This document shows, in pieces, positions 1 through 7,535 of a stretch of DNA of 14,127 nucleotides; the stretch's first letter is position 1, and the number at the start of each line of letters is the position of its first letter. The notes under the pieces were generated by a model. It saw nothing but the letters and a program-made list of their open reading frames with translations, made no database searches and had not been told where the DNA came from. The stretch lies in NCBI GenBank assembly GCA_929200335.1, contig CAKMZG010000005.1, positions 18,674 through 32,800 of the forward strand. The letters run 5' to 3'. The stretch is from an uncultured Alphaproteobacteria bacterium (lineage in GTDB: Bacteria > Pseudomonadota > Alphaproteobacteria > Rhizobiales > Rhizobiaceae). A program made the translations under genes and the position numbers.

Positions 1-240
1 TGGCTAAAGACGACAAATCTAAATTACAAACATTCTGAAGCACCTTGGATTTTAATTAAGTTAGGCAAGAATTCTAATAAATTCATTAACTCAATGAAAA
101 AAAAATTCGGCGTTTTAGTTCAAATGCAAGGTGTTAATCGCAAAGAGAAAATGGGCGGATGGGTCAGGATTTCTTCTACCCTACCCTGTGAGGCACGCTA
201 TATTAGAGAATGCTCAAACCAAATACTAAGTACATTTTAG
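1..240 (+). CDS. C-terminal fragment, probable PLP-dependent (class I/II) aminotransferase
   Basis: A reading frame is open from the first base to a TAG at 238-240, giving 79 residues; the start lies outside the window. The tail has the layout of the small C-terminal domain of fold-type I aminotransferases of the histidinol-phosphate aminotransferase kind. A hydrophobic strand (APWILIKLG, residues 14-22) is followed by an amphipathic helix and a strand ending in GVLVQ. A later WVRISSTLPCEA stretch (residues 56-67) resembles the usual 'lRvSiGtpeEn' segment, with a final helix. The catalytic lysine and PLP-binding residues would lie upstream and cannot be checked. The gene converges on the DUF3726 gene, with 78 bases between the two stops. 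The assignment rests on pattern resemblance only; that the frame is coding is more certain than the family. Confidence 0.45.
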   Translation, partial: WLKTTNLNYKHSEAPWILIKLGKNSNKFINSMKKKFGVLVQMQGVNRKEKMGGWVRISSTLPCEARYIRECSNQILSTF

Positions 241-318
241 TCTTAAACTTAACTGTAAAAAATATGCAAACGCCTAATAAATTACGCTTTACTATCCACT
301 AGCATTCAGCATCGGACT

Positions 319-978
319 CTAATCATTGTCCTGCAAGCCGGCACCTGCACCAGATAAGCGAGATTCTTCACTTTCTGGTGCATAGGTGTGAGCAGCAAAT
401 GAATTGAGAAAAGCCCAGTCCTCATGGCTAACATCACATCCGCGCGGTTGAACTTCATGGGTAATCGTAAGCGCTTGCTCTACACGTTCAACCTTGATGT
501 GATTAACTTTAGTGGCTTGTAGTTTTTTCAAAGCCTCATCAGCACATTCAAGCCCAGAGCCTGAAACCATGATACTTATATCATCCACTGTAACTTTTAA
601 CACATAGTTATAATGATTAGCGACAATATAGATTTGCCCCACCAAAACCATCGGACAAATTACACTGTCAAACTGGAAGGGTTCTGATTGTAAAAGCGCC
701 GCGCGATCAGCAAGGATGGTTCCAGCTTTTAAAGAGCAAAAATCACCCTCAATAGATGACCAAATACCCGCATTATTTCCTATTCTACTGGCCATTGATT
801 TTTTTGGATCATCCAGCCATTTGAAATAAGGCACAAAACTCCCAGCACCATCTAAACCAAGCTTGGTAAGAGATTTTGCAATCATGCCCACTTCTTCGGC
901 CAACCCCCAAGTTAGACCAGCGCCTTTTGCGGCTTTCTTGCAAGTGCTTTGGATTTCTGAAAGACTATATATTGTCAT
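319..978 (-). CDS. DUF3726-like protein of unknown function, last gene of the operon
   Basis: This protein has 219 residues. The ATG at 976-978 is chosen because it follows an AAGGGCGG purine-rich stretch. The frame is open further upstream, to 1200, but that part lies inside the preceding gene and reads as hydrophobic shadow sequence. The N-terminus (SLSEIQSTCKKAAKGAGLTW then GLAEEVG) and the C-terminus (ESRLSGAGAGLQDND) match what I remember of DUF3726 proteins. That family has no assigned activity. I see no signal peptide, membrane segment or obvious catalytic motif. The middle is beta-rich and the tail ends in a small, glycine/alanine-rich acidic stretch. The gene overlaps the end of the 575-residue gene by 14 nt, which implies translational coupling and suggests that the two products work together. 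Family call from memory; function unknown. Confidence 0.72.
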   Translation of the reverse strand: MTIYSLSEIQSTCKKAAKGAGLTWGLAEEVGMIAKSLTKLGLDGAGSFVPYFKWLDDPKKSMASRIGNNAGIWSSIEGDFCSLKAGTILADRAALLQSEPFQFDSVICPMVLVGQIYIVANHYNYVLKVTVDDISIMVSGSGLECADEALKKLQATKVNHIKVERVEQALTITHEVQPRGCDVSHEDWAFLNSFAAHTYAPESEESRLSGAGAGLQDND

Positions 979-2692
979 TTGTCCGCCCTTTTTCTTCAGC
1001 AAAATCAAGCGCAGGATATGCCCATTCACTTTCATCCATAGTGGCAAGTTCATCGGGAAATGGTGCATTTTGATACATGCAAATGCGTACCCAACGATCA
1101 GAACGCGGATCAAATTTTGTTGCGCCAAAAAATGATAATTTGCAGCGCAGAAGATTAATGGCAAGAAGCTCATGGCCAATGAGATTATCATGAACTTCAC
1201 AATAAGGATTTTGCTCTAAAAGCTGAACTCGACGCACTGTATGGCGCATCTCAGAATGCTCCATCAAAAAATCCGCGAGGCTCACCTCACCATCATAGGG
1301 TTGTAAAGTTTCGTATAGCGTTTTTACATCGCGCCCAATGCAAAGCGGTTGCTCGTAAGATGCATTATCTTCATTATAACGTTCGCCAAGCCTCGGCTCT
1401 AACTTAGCCTCAGAAACATACCAATAAAAATGACTGTTTTTCTTTTTCTCATAATCAACAGATAAGGCCCAATCATAATTTTCGCTTAAAAAACGTTTCA
1501 CCTCACCAACACTATGCAAGCCATTAATCACATGAGCTGTACTTTCATCGACACTCATTTGACTGGCCAATTCATCCACCAAATCACCATAAGGCTCCAT
1601 CATTAGAGCAACCAATTGCTCTTGACCTTCAAGGGACAGATTTTCTTCACCCCACTCATAGAGATAGCGCCATGGATGGAGCACACCAAAATTATAATCT
1701 TCCACATAGGCTGATAGAGTTTCTAAGTCATGTTTTAGAGCTTTGATTTTATCAATCTGAATGGGATGGGCAGATTGCCAATGATCTGCATTTATTTGCG
1801 CGCGCGCTAGCACATTTTTAAAAATATAGATGCTTTCTGAATCAGCGCCTTCAACAGCGCATACACGAGCAAGCGCAGTTTCGCGCATTACCATCCATTG
1901 ATTGATCAATTTTGGATGATTGATTAAAAAGGGTGCCATGCCAAGGCCGGTAGAATTGCCAATACCAATGATGCGACGAATGGCTTTATCCAATTGGGTG
2001 GCATTATCGCCGCCCTTAACTTTTGCCATATGCTCTACCAAATCAATGGTGAATGAACGGGTAAGATATACCGACAGCATTTCAATATGAAATGGATTAA
2101 CCATCAACATACGATCTTTAACCAATCCACGATCTGCGGCACCAAATTTGCCCGATCCATAAACCGCAGTTGTACGCATCAAATAGCCAACATCAGCGAC
2201 CAACTCCATATCGGGCTGATTACCTTCAGACAGACGATCCACCACATGCTGCCAAAATCGCACGGAGCGATTAGCACGCGATAATGAAAGTTCTTTCGAG
2301 CTGATGCGGCCTGCTTCTTGTTTCGGCACATTTTGTGATAAGCGCTCAATATCCGCATCATCTGGAATACCATCATACATACAAAATGTTGCATCCCATG
2401 CCGTGGCAATCACACGGTCAGAACGTTGTTCCGGTGGCAAATCATGGGAAAATGCCACAAGGCTATAGGTGTTGCGTGGGCCAATGGCTGAATAGACTGC
2501 ATGGCCAACGCCCTTTTCATCGATTTGCCATCGAGTACACTTAATGTGCCAATTTTCACGCTTTAAGTTGCGTAAAAGCGAGCGCATGAAAGAAATTCTG
2601 GTTTGGTGAAACGACCCCATTCGCTCCAGACGCATTACAGTGCTGGGCGATCTTAATTTCAAGTCTTGTTGTGGTTTTAAATTTGTTTTCAA
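965..2692 (-). CDS. Conserved-looking ~575-residue protein of unknown function
   Basis: I do not recognise a named family. The chosen start is a TTG at 2690-2692, preceded at 8 nt by GAGG (complement of 2701-2704). A second TTG at 2714-2716, overlapping the TGA of the dipeptidase-like gene, would give 583 residues but has no good ribosome site. An ATG at 2633-2635 would cut into the SPSTVMRLERMGSF segment, which looks structural. The protein is soluble-looking and highly charged, with no signal peptide, transmembrane helix, Walker motif or HTH that I can see. Notable blocks, numbered from the 583-residue form, are VGYLMRTTAVYGSGKFGAAD (177-196), NPFHIEML (207-214), GIGNSTGLGMAPFL (251-264), HPWRYLYEWGEENLSLEG (347-364) and KFDPRSDRWVRICMYQN (534-550). 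Such Gly/Asn/Arg/Trp-rich blocks suggest an enzyme or ligand-binding protein. It sits between the dipeptidase-like gene and the DUF3726 gene, overlapping the latter by 14 nt. Confidence 0.85.
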   Translation of the reverse strand: MKTNLKPQQDLKLRSPSTVMRLERMGSFHQTRISFMRSLLRNLKRENWHIKCTRWQIDEKGVGHAVYSAIGPRNTYSLVAFSHDLPPEQRSDRVIATAWDATFCMYDGIPDDADIERLSQNVPKQEAGRISSKELSLSRANRSVRFWQHVVDRLSEGNQPDMELVADVGYLMRTTAVYGSGKFGAADRGLVKDRMLMVNPFHIEMLSVYLTRSFTIDLVEHMAKVKGGDNATQLDKAIRRIIGIGNSTGLGMAPFLINHPKLINQWMVMRETALARVCAVEGADSESIYIFKNVLARAQINADHWQSAHPIQIDKIKALKHDLETLSAYVEDYNFGVLHPWRYLYEWGEENLSLEGQEQLVALMMEPYGDLVDELASQMSVDESTAHVINGLHSVGEVKRFLSENYDWALSVDYEKKKNSHFYWYVSEAKLEPRLGERYNEDNASYEQPLCIGRDVKTLYETLQPYDGEVSLADFLMEHSEMRHTVRRVQLLEQNPYCEVHDNLIGHELLAINLLRCKLSFFGATKFDPRSDRWVRICMYQNAPFPDELATMDESEWAYPALDFAEEKGRTNDNI

Positions 2693-2712
2693 AACTTGAT
2701 CCTCATAGCCTA

Positions 2713-3699
2713 TCAAGGCGTTGGTTGAAAACTCTCGTCAAAAAATTTCAACCAATTATCACCCAAAATTTTATCTGCTTCAACTTGATTAAAACCGACA
2801 GAGCGTAACCCATTTTCAAGATTAGGAAAATCTCGATTATCTTTATACCATTCAGGCATATCAGGAAAACCAGGATTACTGGCTGAGCCTTCTCCATAAT
2901 CTATAGACTTTGTCCAGCGTCCCACGCGCATCCATTCCACGATGCTATCAGGCTGATCTTGGCAAAGGTCAGATCCAATGCCAATATGATCAACGCCAAT
3001 CATCTCTGCGGTTTTTGCAATCATCTCACAAAAACTTTGTAAGGTACAATTGGATTTATCTTTGAGATGATGCGGATATAAAGAACAGCCCAAAAGCCCC
3101 CCACTTTCAGCCAAGGCTTTTAAAACCTTATCCGATTTATTACGCAGGGCAGGAAACCAAAATTCAGGGTTAGCATGACTAATTACAATAGGACGATCAC
3201 TATGCTCAATGGCTTCTAATGTAGAACGTTCAGCCGAATGACTCATATCAACCACAAGGCCAACGCGGTTCATTTCTTTGACGACTTCTTTACCCATGCG
3301 AGTAAGACCCGTGTCATCAGGCTCATAACACCCTGTGGCCAATAGAGACTGGTTATTATAAGTCAATTGCATGAAACGCACACCAAGCGTATGCACGATT
3401 TCAACCAAACCAATATCATCCTCAATAGATGATGGATTTTGAAAACCAAAGAAAATAGCAGTGCGGTTGGTCTCGCGTGCTAATTTTACATCCGATGCAA
3501 AACGCCCTTGAAAAATTAAATCTGAATATTGCTCAAACCAGCGATTCCATTGCTCAATATTTAAAACTGTTTCACGAAAATTTTCATGATAAGAAATTGT
3601 TACGTGAACAGCATCAAGACCGCCTTCTCGCATTTGCCTGAAGATTTTTTCTGACCAATTAGCATATTGGCACCCATCAATGCGAAAACCTTGTGTCAT
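2713..3699 (-). CDS. Peptidase M19 (renal dipeptidase)-like amidohydrolase with altered metal site
   Basis: This 328-residue TIM-barrel protein has the length and layout of family M19 dipeptidases. Retained signatures are GLTRMGKEVVKEMNRVGLVV then DMSH (131-154, with H154), VISHAN (H175), RNKSD (R186) and IGIGSD (D244). The N-terminal HxD pair of canonical enzymes (DGHxD) is replaced here by DGCQY (C10, Y12). The bridging glutamate of the EGG motif is replaced by FGFQNP (Q87). From memory, the same replacements occur in Pseudomonas M19-like proteins encoded near dimethylglycine catabolism genes, so this looks like a distinct subfamily rather than damage. The true reaction may not be dipeptide cleavage. 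No signal peptide is visible, so it is probably cytoplasmic. The start is an ATG whose GGAG site overlaps the stop of the aldehyde dehydrogenase gene 6 nt upstream. Confidence 0.85.
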   Translation of the reverse strand: MTQGFRIDGCQYANWSEKIFRQMREGGLDAVHVTISYHENFRETVLNIEQWNRWFEQYSDLIFQGRFASDVKLARETNRTAIFFGFQNPSSIEDDIGLVEIVHTLGVRFMQLTYNNQSLLATGCYEPDDTGLTRMGKEVVKEMNRVGLVVDMSHSAERSTLEAIEHSDRPIVISHANPEFWFPALRNKSDKVLKALAESGGLLGCSLYPHHLKDKSNCTLQSFCEMIAKTAEMIGVDHIGIGSDLCQDQPDSIVEWMRVGRWTKSIDYGEGSASNPGFPDMPEWYKDNRDFPNLENGLRSVGFNQVEADKILGDNWLKFFDESFQPTP

Positions 3700-3705
3700 A
3701 TTTCT

Positions 3706-5163
3706 TTACTCCGGTTGACCTGAAGAAATATAAGCCGTTTTTACAATGGTATAAAACTCTGCTGCACCACGGCCTTGTTCACGAGGCCCATAAGAACTGT
3801 CTCCACGACCGCCAAATGGAACGTGATAATCTGTGCCAGCCGTTGGTAAATTAACCATCACACAGCCTGTTTGTGCATTTCTTCGAAAATGATTAGCACG
3901 CGCCAATGATGTTGTAACAATACCTGAGGTTAATCCAAAATTAGTATCATTGACCGTAGCAAGCGCTTCTTCATAGCCATCTACTTTAATCACACAAGCC
4001 ATAGGTGCAAAAAGCTCCTCGCGGTTTACCTGCATTTGATTGGTTGAACCTGTAAACAGAGCTGGCGTCATATAATAGCCCTCGGTATCGCGCTCTACAC
4101 GTTCACCACCGCAAATCAATTGGCAACCTTCAGATTTTGCCAAATCTACATATTTAAGATTGGACTGCAATTGACTATCACTAACAACAGGCCCTAATTG
4201 CGTACCTTCTTTCAATGCATGATCAACTTTAAGCGCTTCGGTAGCCACTTTCAGTTTCTCAACAAATTCATCATGTACTTTAGAATGCACGATTAAACGA
4301 GATGATGCAGTACATTTTTGTCCAGAACCGCCAAATGCTCCACCAGCAGCTAACGTTACCGCTAAATCAACATCAGCATCATCCATAACGGCCAATGCAT
4401 TTTTAGAACCCATTTCCATCTGAATTTTTGTAAAATTCTCAATTGCTGCGCGGGCAATACCACGGCCAACAGGCACGGAGCCTGTAAAAGAAATACCATT
4501 AACTTTTGGGCTTTCAACCAATGCTTGGCCAATGGAACCGCCAGATCCCATAACAAGGTTAAACAAGCCTTTGGGTAAATCTTGCTTAGCAATAATCTCC
4601 GTTAGGGCAACTGCCGACGCTGGCGTTGCATTTGCAGGCTTCCACACAACCGCATTGCCATAGGCAAGAGCTGGGGCAATCTTCCAACTGGCTGTTGCCG
4701 TTGGGAAATTCCACGGTGAGATCACTGCAACCACACCAAGCGGCTCGCGCCTCACATCAATTTCAATACCATCGCGCACACTGTCAGCATTTTCACCAAT
4801 TTGGCGCAAAACTTCAGCGGCATAATAAGTAAAAAATTGCCCCGAGCGATAAACCTCACCTACCCCTTCAGCCAGAGGTTTACCCTCTTCTCGGGAAAGT
4901 AACTCGCCTAATTCTTTTGAACGTTCAATTAGCTCTGTACCTATCGCCATCAAAACAGAATAGCGTTTTTCCAAACCCACTTGCGCCCAAGCCTTTTGGG
5001 CAAGTTTTGCCGCGTCTAATGCATCATTCAGTTGCGATGTATTAGCTTGCGAAAATTCACCAACCAAATCAGATAGATCAGATGGGTTTAGATTTTCAAT
5101 TACAGTTTCGCCGGCAAGCCATTCGCCAGCAATAAAATTTTTCTTTAAATTAATTTCACTCAT
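3706..5163 (-). CDS. NAD(P)-dependent aldehyde dehydrogenase, 2-oxoglutarate-semialdehyde dehydrogenase-like
   Basis: This 485-residue member of the aldehyde dehydrogenase superfamily would oxidise an aldehyde to its carboxylate. Visible motifs are PWNFP (150-154, Asn152 in the oxyanion site), WKPA with Lys175 for cofactor binding, FTGS (226-229), EMGSKN with general base Glu250, and GSGQKCTASSR with catalytic Cys284. Near the end are EELFAP (382-387) and FGGRGDSSYGPREQG (450-464). The QKCTASSR and SSxxxREQG pattern is like Bacillus YcbD/GucD and related 2,5-dioxovalerate (2-oxoglutarate semialdehyde) dehydrogenases, but substrate cannot be fixed from sequence. EMGSKN departs from the common ELGGKN. 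It is the first gene of the minus-strand operon, divergent from a LysR gene. A CAGG preceding the ATG by 6 nt is a modest ribosome site. Confidence 0.95.
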   Translation of the reverse strand: MSEINLKKNFIAGEWLAGETVIENLNPSDLSDLVGEFSQANTSQLNDALDAAKLAQKAWAQVGLEKRYSVLMAIGTELIERSKELGELLSREEGKPLAEGVGEVYRSGQFFTYYAAEVLRQIGENADSVRDGIEIDVRREPLGVVAVISPWNFPTATASWKIAPALAYGNAVVWKPANATPASAVALTEIIAKQDLPKGLFNLVMGSGGSIGQALVESPKVNGISFTGSVPVGRGIARAAIENFTKIQMEMGSKNALAVMDDADVDLAVTLAAGGAFGGSGQKCTASSRLIVHSKVHDEFVEKLKVATEALKVDHALKEGTQLGPVVSDSQLQSNLKYVDLAKSEGCQLICGGERVERDTEGYYMTPALFTGSTNQMQVNREELFAPMACVIKVDGYEEALATVNDTNFGLTSGIVTTSLARANHFRRNAQTGCVMVNLPTAGTDYHVPFGGRGDSSYGPREQGRGAAEFYTIVKTAYISSGQPE

Positions 5164-5316
5164 TTTAAACCTGTTGGTTGACCAGAAGGGAGTTTTTCAG
5201 CTATTCACTTAATAAGCCAGTTTGCATATAAAATGAAATGTTGCAATTACTATGAAACGTTACATCACTTCAGTCAAACTAAAATAACTTAATAATATTT
5301 AAGAGAAACTTAAAAT
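5164..5316. promoter_or_regulatory. Divergent control region between the operon and the LysR gene
   Basis: This 153-bp AT-rich intergenic region must hold the promoters of both the minus-strand operon and the LysR gene. LysR regulators usually bind in such divergent spacers and control the neighbouring operon as well as themselves. I see no convincing -35/-10 pair on either strand. A TAATAT at 5294-5299 is a possible -10 for the LysR gene. Confidence 0.5.
5234..5266. promoter_or_regulatory. Candidate LysR operator: two related 12-bp near-palindromes
   Basis: TGAAATGTTGCA (5234-5245) and TGAAACGTTACA (5253-5264) match at 10 of 12 positions and start 19 bp apart, about two helical turns. The second copy is itself an inverted repeat at 10 of 12 positions around ACGT; the first is weaker at 8 of 12. 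Two same-face dyads in a divergent spacer next to a LysR gene fit a recognition-plus-activation site. Binding is inferred. Confidence 0.4.
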
Positions 5317-6192
5317 ATGGCTATCAAACTTGAAATGCTACGTTACTTTGTGACAGTTGCGCGATCTGGAAATTTAACTGAAGCTGCAAGGTCATTGGGA
5401 CGCACACCATCAGCCATCTCAATGATGCTGAAACAATTCGAAACTCATCTAAATCAACCCCTCTTTGAATCAGAACGCAAAAGTAAATTAACTGCTGTTG
5501 GTCAATTTATTTTTGATGAAGCTGCAAGAGAGATTGAGCATTTTGACCGTACTATTGCAACAATGGAGCGCTTTACAAGGGCAGAGGCTGGTTATGTGCG
5601 CATTGCAGCCGTACCATCAATTGCCAATACGATTTTGCCTCACGTGATAAAAAAATTCATCGACAAATATCCAAATATACAGATTGACGTGCGCGACACA
5701 GATTCAGAAGGTGTCTTTCGTGCACTTAAGAATGAACGCGCAGATATTGGCCTTGCTTCTAAAGCCAATAATGACGATGATTTTATCCATACGCCATTCA
5801 TAGAGGATGATTATGGAATAATTTGCCATAAAACGCACCCACTCGCCAGCACTCAACGGCCTGTTGAAATTAGCGCTTTAAGTGAATATCAATTTATCAG
5901 CAGTGGTTTAACTGAACAAATTGCCGCTCCTGCATTACAGCCGATATTTATGAAATCTAAATTAATGGTGCGCAACTCATTCTCTCTTTTGGCGATGATT
6001 CGTGAAGGCGTTGGCATCACCATTTTGCCAGAGCTTGCAATTAAACTAGAAAAAGACCATTTGGCGTTTTTAAAAATTGCAGGACATGATTTCAAGCGTC
6101 AGATCAACATTATCCAACGCGCTAACACTAACTTATCTCCCGCAACTAAAGAATTTATTCAAGTATTACGTGAACATACTAATTCAGCTTAA
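5317..6192 (+). CDS. LysR-family transcriptional regulator
   Basis: This 291-residue protein has the usual LysR length. The N-terminal winged HTH covers about residues 3-62, with the helix-turn-helix in GNLTEAARSLGRTPSAISMM (18-37) and the following LKQFETHLNQPLFE segment. An effector-binding type 2 periplasmic-fold domain covers about residues 90-288, including VRIAAVPSIA near 95 and the REGVGITILPELAI strand near its end. It is divergent from the aldehyde dehydrogenase operon across 153 bp, the classic arrangement for a LysR activator of that operon with an effector that is the substrate or an intermediate. The ribosome site before the ATG is weak (AAGAGA). The gene converges on the yggT-like gene with 17 bases between stops. 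Confidence 0.93.
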   Translation: MAIKLEMLRYFVTVARSGNLTEAARSLGRTPSAISMMLKQFETHLNQPLFESERKSKLTAVGQFIFDEAAREIEHFDRTIATMERFTRAEAGYVRIAAVPSIANTILPHVIKKFIDKYPNIQIDVRDTDSEGVFRALKNERADIGLASKANNDDDFIHTPFIEDDYGIICHKTHPLASTQRPVEISALSEYQFISSGLTEQIAAPALQPIFMKSKLMVRNSFSLLAMIREGVGITILPELAIKLEKDHLAFLKIAGHDFKRQINIIQRANTNLSPATKEFIQVLREHTNSA

Positions 6193-6209
6193 ATCTTGAT
6201 ACTGCCTTT

Positions 6210-6500
6210 TTATAGGAATAGAGGCGCAATGCTTGTGCGAATAAAAATTCGTAAGAAATAAATAGCAAATAATAAAACGATTGGTGAAATATCAATTGTT
6301 CCAAGATTTGGCAAAATGCGTCGAATAGGGCGAAGCGCTGGCTCGGTCAATTGATAAAGCATACGCCCAATTGAGGCGACGAAATTATTGCGCGGATTAA
6401 CCACATTAAATGCATAGAGCCATGAAAAGACAGCGCTACCAATGATAATATAGGTATAAAAATTTAAAACTGCATCAAGCGTGGCAAAAACAGCAAACAT
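6210..6500 (-). CDS. YggT-family small integral membrane protein
   Basis: This protein of 96 residues is typical of the YggT family. The start is the ATG at 6498-6500, which follows TTGGAG by 9 nt; the frame extends to a TTG at 6515, but that TTG is part of the ribosome site itself. There are two hydrophobic segments. The first is near the N-terminus (about residues 5-30, containing YTYIIIGSAVFSWLYAF) and the second at the C-terminus (ISPIVLLFAIYFLRIFI). They flank the family-diagnostic TEPALRPIRRILPNLGTIDI segment. The protein sits in the inner membrane; its biochemical role is poorly defined, with links to osmotic stress and to cell-surface or division functions reported for relatives. It is separated from the upstream amidotransferase gene by 184 bp holding a palindromic element. 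Confidence 0.9.
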   Translation of the reverse strand: MFAVFATLDAVLNFYTYIIIGSAVFSWLYAFNVVNPRNNFVASIGRMLYQLTEPALRPIRRILPNLGTIDISPIVLLFAIYFLRIFIRTSIAPLFL

Positions 6501-6526
6501 TAAAAAAAACTCCAATTATTCTATAT

Positions 6527-6569
6527 TTAGAGCGTGATGCGTTTGAATGAATTCAAAATGCCGCTCTAA
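6527..6569. repeat. 43-bp imperfect palindrome, rhizobial dispersed-repeat type
   Basis: Perfect 8-bp outer arms TTAGAGCG (6527-6534) and CGCTCTAA (6562-6569) enclose perfect 7-bp inner arms TTTGAAT (6542-6548) and ATTCAAA (6551-6557), with GA at the centre. The middle segments (TGATGCG and ATGC) pair poorly. The AGAGCGTGATGCG arm resembles palindromes scattered between genes in rhizobial genomes, as I recall them; the right arm looks eroded. It lies between the stop of the amidotransferase gene and the start of the yggT-like gene and could fold in either transcript. Confidence 0.6.
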
Positions 6570-6684
6570 GTTTCTTTGTGGGCGCGAATAGTACTTGTAT
6601 AAGTGAATTCACCTAAAGGCTACGCACGCTAGAAAAATGTAATGGCTGTTTGAGTGTTAAACAAGAGCATAGGTTCACTTTTTA

Positions 6685-7386
6685 TTATCTGCCTAGCCAT
6701 AAATCAAGGAACTGATCTAACCATTGACGTGTTTGTTTATCATACAACAAGCGGCCTTCAAGATGGCTTGCTCTTTGTTGTGCGCCAGGCAATCTCAAAC
6801 GCTCTTCTGCTTTAACCGTCCATTTGCACATCATAGCATAGGTTAATTCCACATGAAATTGTATGCCAAAGGCGCGCTTTCCAACTTGAAAAGCTTGATT
6901 AGGGAACCAATCCCCATGGGCTAAAGGCGTGGTGCCAGATGGCAAGTCAAATCCCTCACGGTGCCATTGGTAAATCATATTTGGCCACTGAGGGATTAAT
7001 TTTTCTCCTGTTTTATTTGCATGAATTGGATAATACCCTATTTCAACTTTACCCTCATCATGAGATGTAACCCTGCCACCTAAATGACGCACCAATTTTT
7101 GTGCGCCCAAGCAAATGCCTAAAAAAGGCTTCTCTTCTTTTAAAGGAACAGACATCCAATCGATTTCGCGGCGAATAAATTCATCGCCATCATTAGCGCT
7201 CATAGGACCACCAAAAACAATAGCGCCTGCATGATCTGCTAAGGTTGCTGGCAAAGCGTCACCCAAAGGCGGGCGGCGAATATCCAATTCATATCCCCGC
7301 TTTATGAGCTCCTGCCCCATGCGACCAGGGCTTGAAGTAGCTTGATGGAGAACAATAAGAATTTTCTCTCGTATTTTTTGATTCAT
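6685..7386 (-). CDS. Class I glutamine amidotransferase-like protein (GMP-synthase GATase domain type)
   Basis: This stand-alone class I glutamine amidotransferase domain has 233 residues. The nucleophile elbow is GICLGAQ with Cys92, and the catalytic His178 and Glu180 lie in IQFHVE. FGGPMSAND (58-66) forms the usual oxyanion strand region. The full Cys-His-Glu triad supports glutamine (or gamma-glutamyl) hydrolysis. No synthetase domain is attached and none is encoded nearby, so the acceptor is unknown. Such proteins are often labelled 'GMP synthase-like', but this is not GuaA. Some relatives cleave gamma-glutamyl amides in polyamine or amino-acid catabolism, which is a possibility only. The ATG has a weak, A-rich upstream site. 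The gene is divergent from rplU and appears to be a single transcription unit. Confidence 0.9.
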   Translation of the reverse strand: MNQKIREKILIVLHQATSSPGRMGQELIKRGYELDIRRPPLGDALPATLADHAGAIVFGGPMSANDGDEFIRREIDWMSVPLKEEKPFLGICLGAQKLVRHLGGRVTSHDEGKVEIGYYPIHANKTGEKLIPQWPNMIYQWHREGFDLPSGTTPLAHGDWFPNQAFQVGKRAFGIQFHVELTYAMMCKWTVKAEERLRLPGAQQRASHLEGRLLYDKQTRQWLDQFLDLWLGR

Positions 7387-7492
7387 TACTATTTTTTCGT
7401 AGTTTATAGCTAAATTAGAATGATTTTAATGTGCCTATAAAAGCAAAGTTACAAAAAAATGCAATCGATTCTATTTTTTTACCCTGAAATCC

Positions 7493-7522
7493 TTGACTTT
7501 AACTAATCTTTCAAGCTAAGAA
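7493..7522 (+). promoter_or_regulatory. Possible rplU-rpmA promoter
   Basis: TTGACT at 7493-7498 is a good -35 hexamer. The best -10 candidates 17-18 bp downstream (CTAAGA or TAAGAA near 7516-7522) are poor matches. It lies just upstream of the leader hairpin and about 140 bp before rplU. The only neighbouring gene upstream runs the other way, so a plus-strand promoter is needed in this gap. Confidence 0.35.
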
Positions 7523-7535
7523 CCCCGTAATTTGA

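Noticed and set aside
241..318. Possible terminator between the two converging left-most genes
   Set aside because: I could not find a stem of useful length with a T run on either strand; the gap holds nothing I can support.
863..1135. Plus-strand open frames opposite the operon (also 2087-2284, 2335-2544, 4626-4832)
   Set aside because: Antisense shadows of well-supported genes, with no family resemblance and no ribosome sites.
979..1200. Upstream extension of the DUF3726-like frame with a hydrophobic, signal-peptide-like N-terminus
   Set aside because: It lies wholly inside the coding region of the ~575-residue protein in another frame, and the ATG at 976-978 has its own ribosome site and gives a family-like N-terminus.
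6601..6680. AAGTGAA (6601-6607) and TTCACTT (6674-6680) as an inverted repeat
   Set aside because: Seven-base arms 66 bases apart in AT-rich DNA are expected by chance, and no feature correlates with them.
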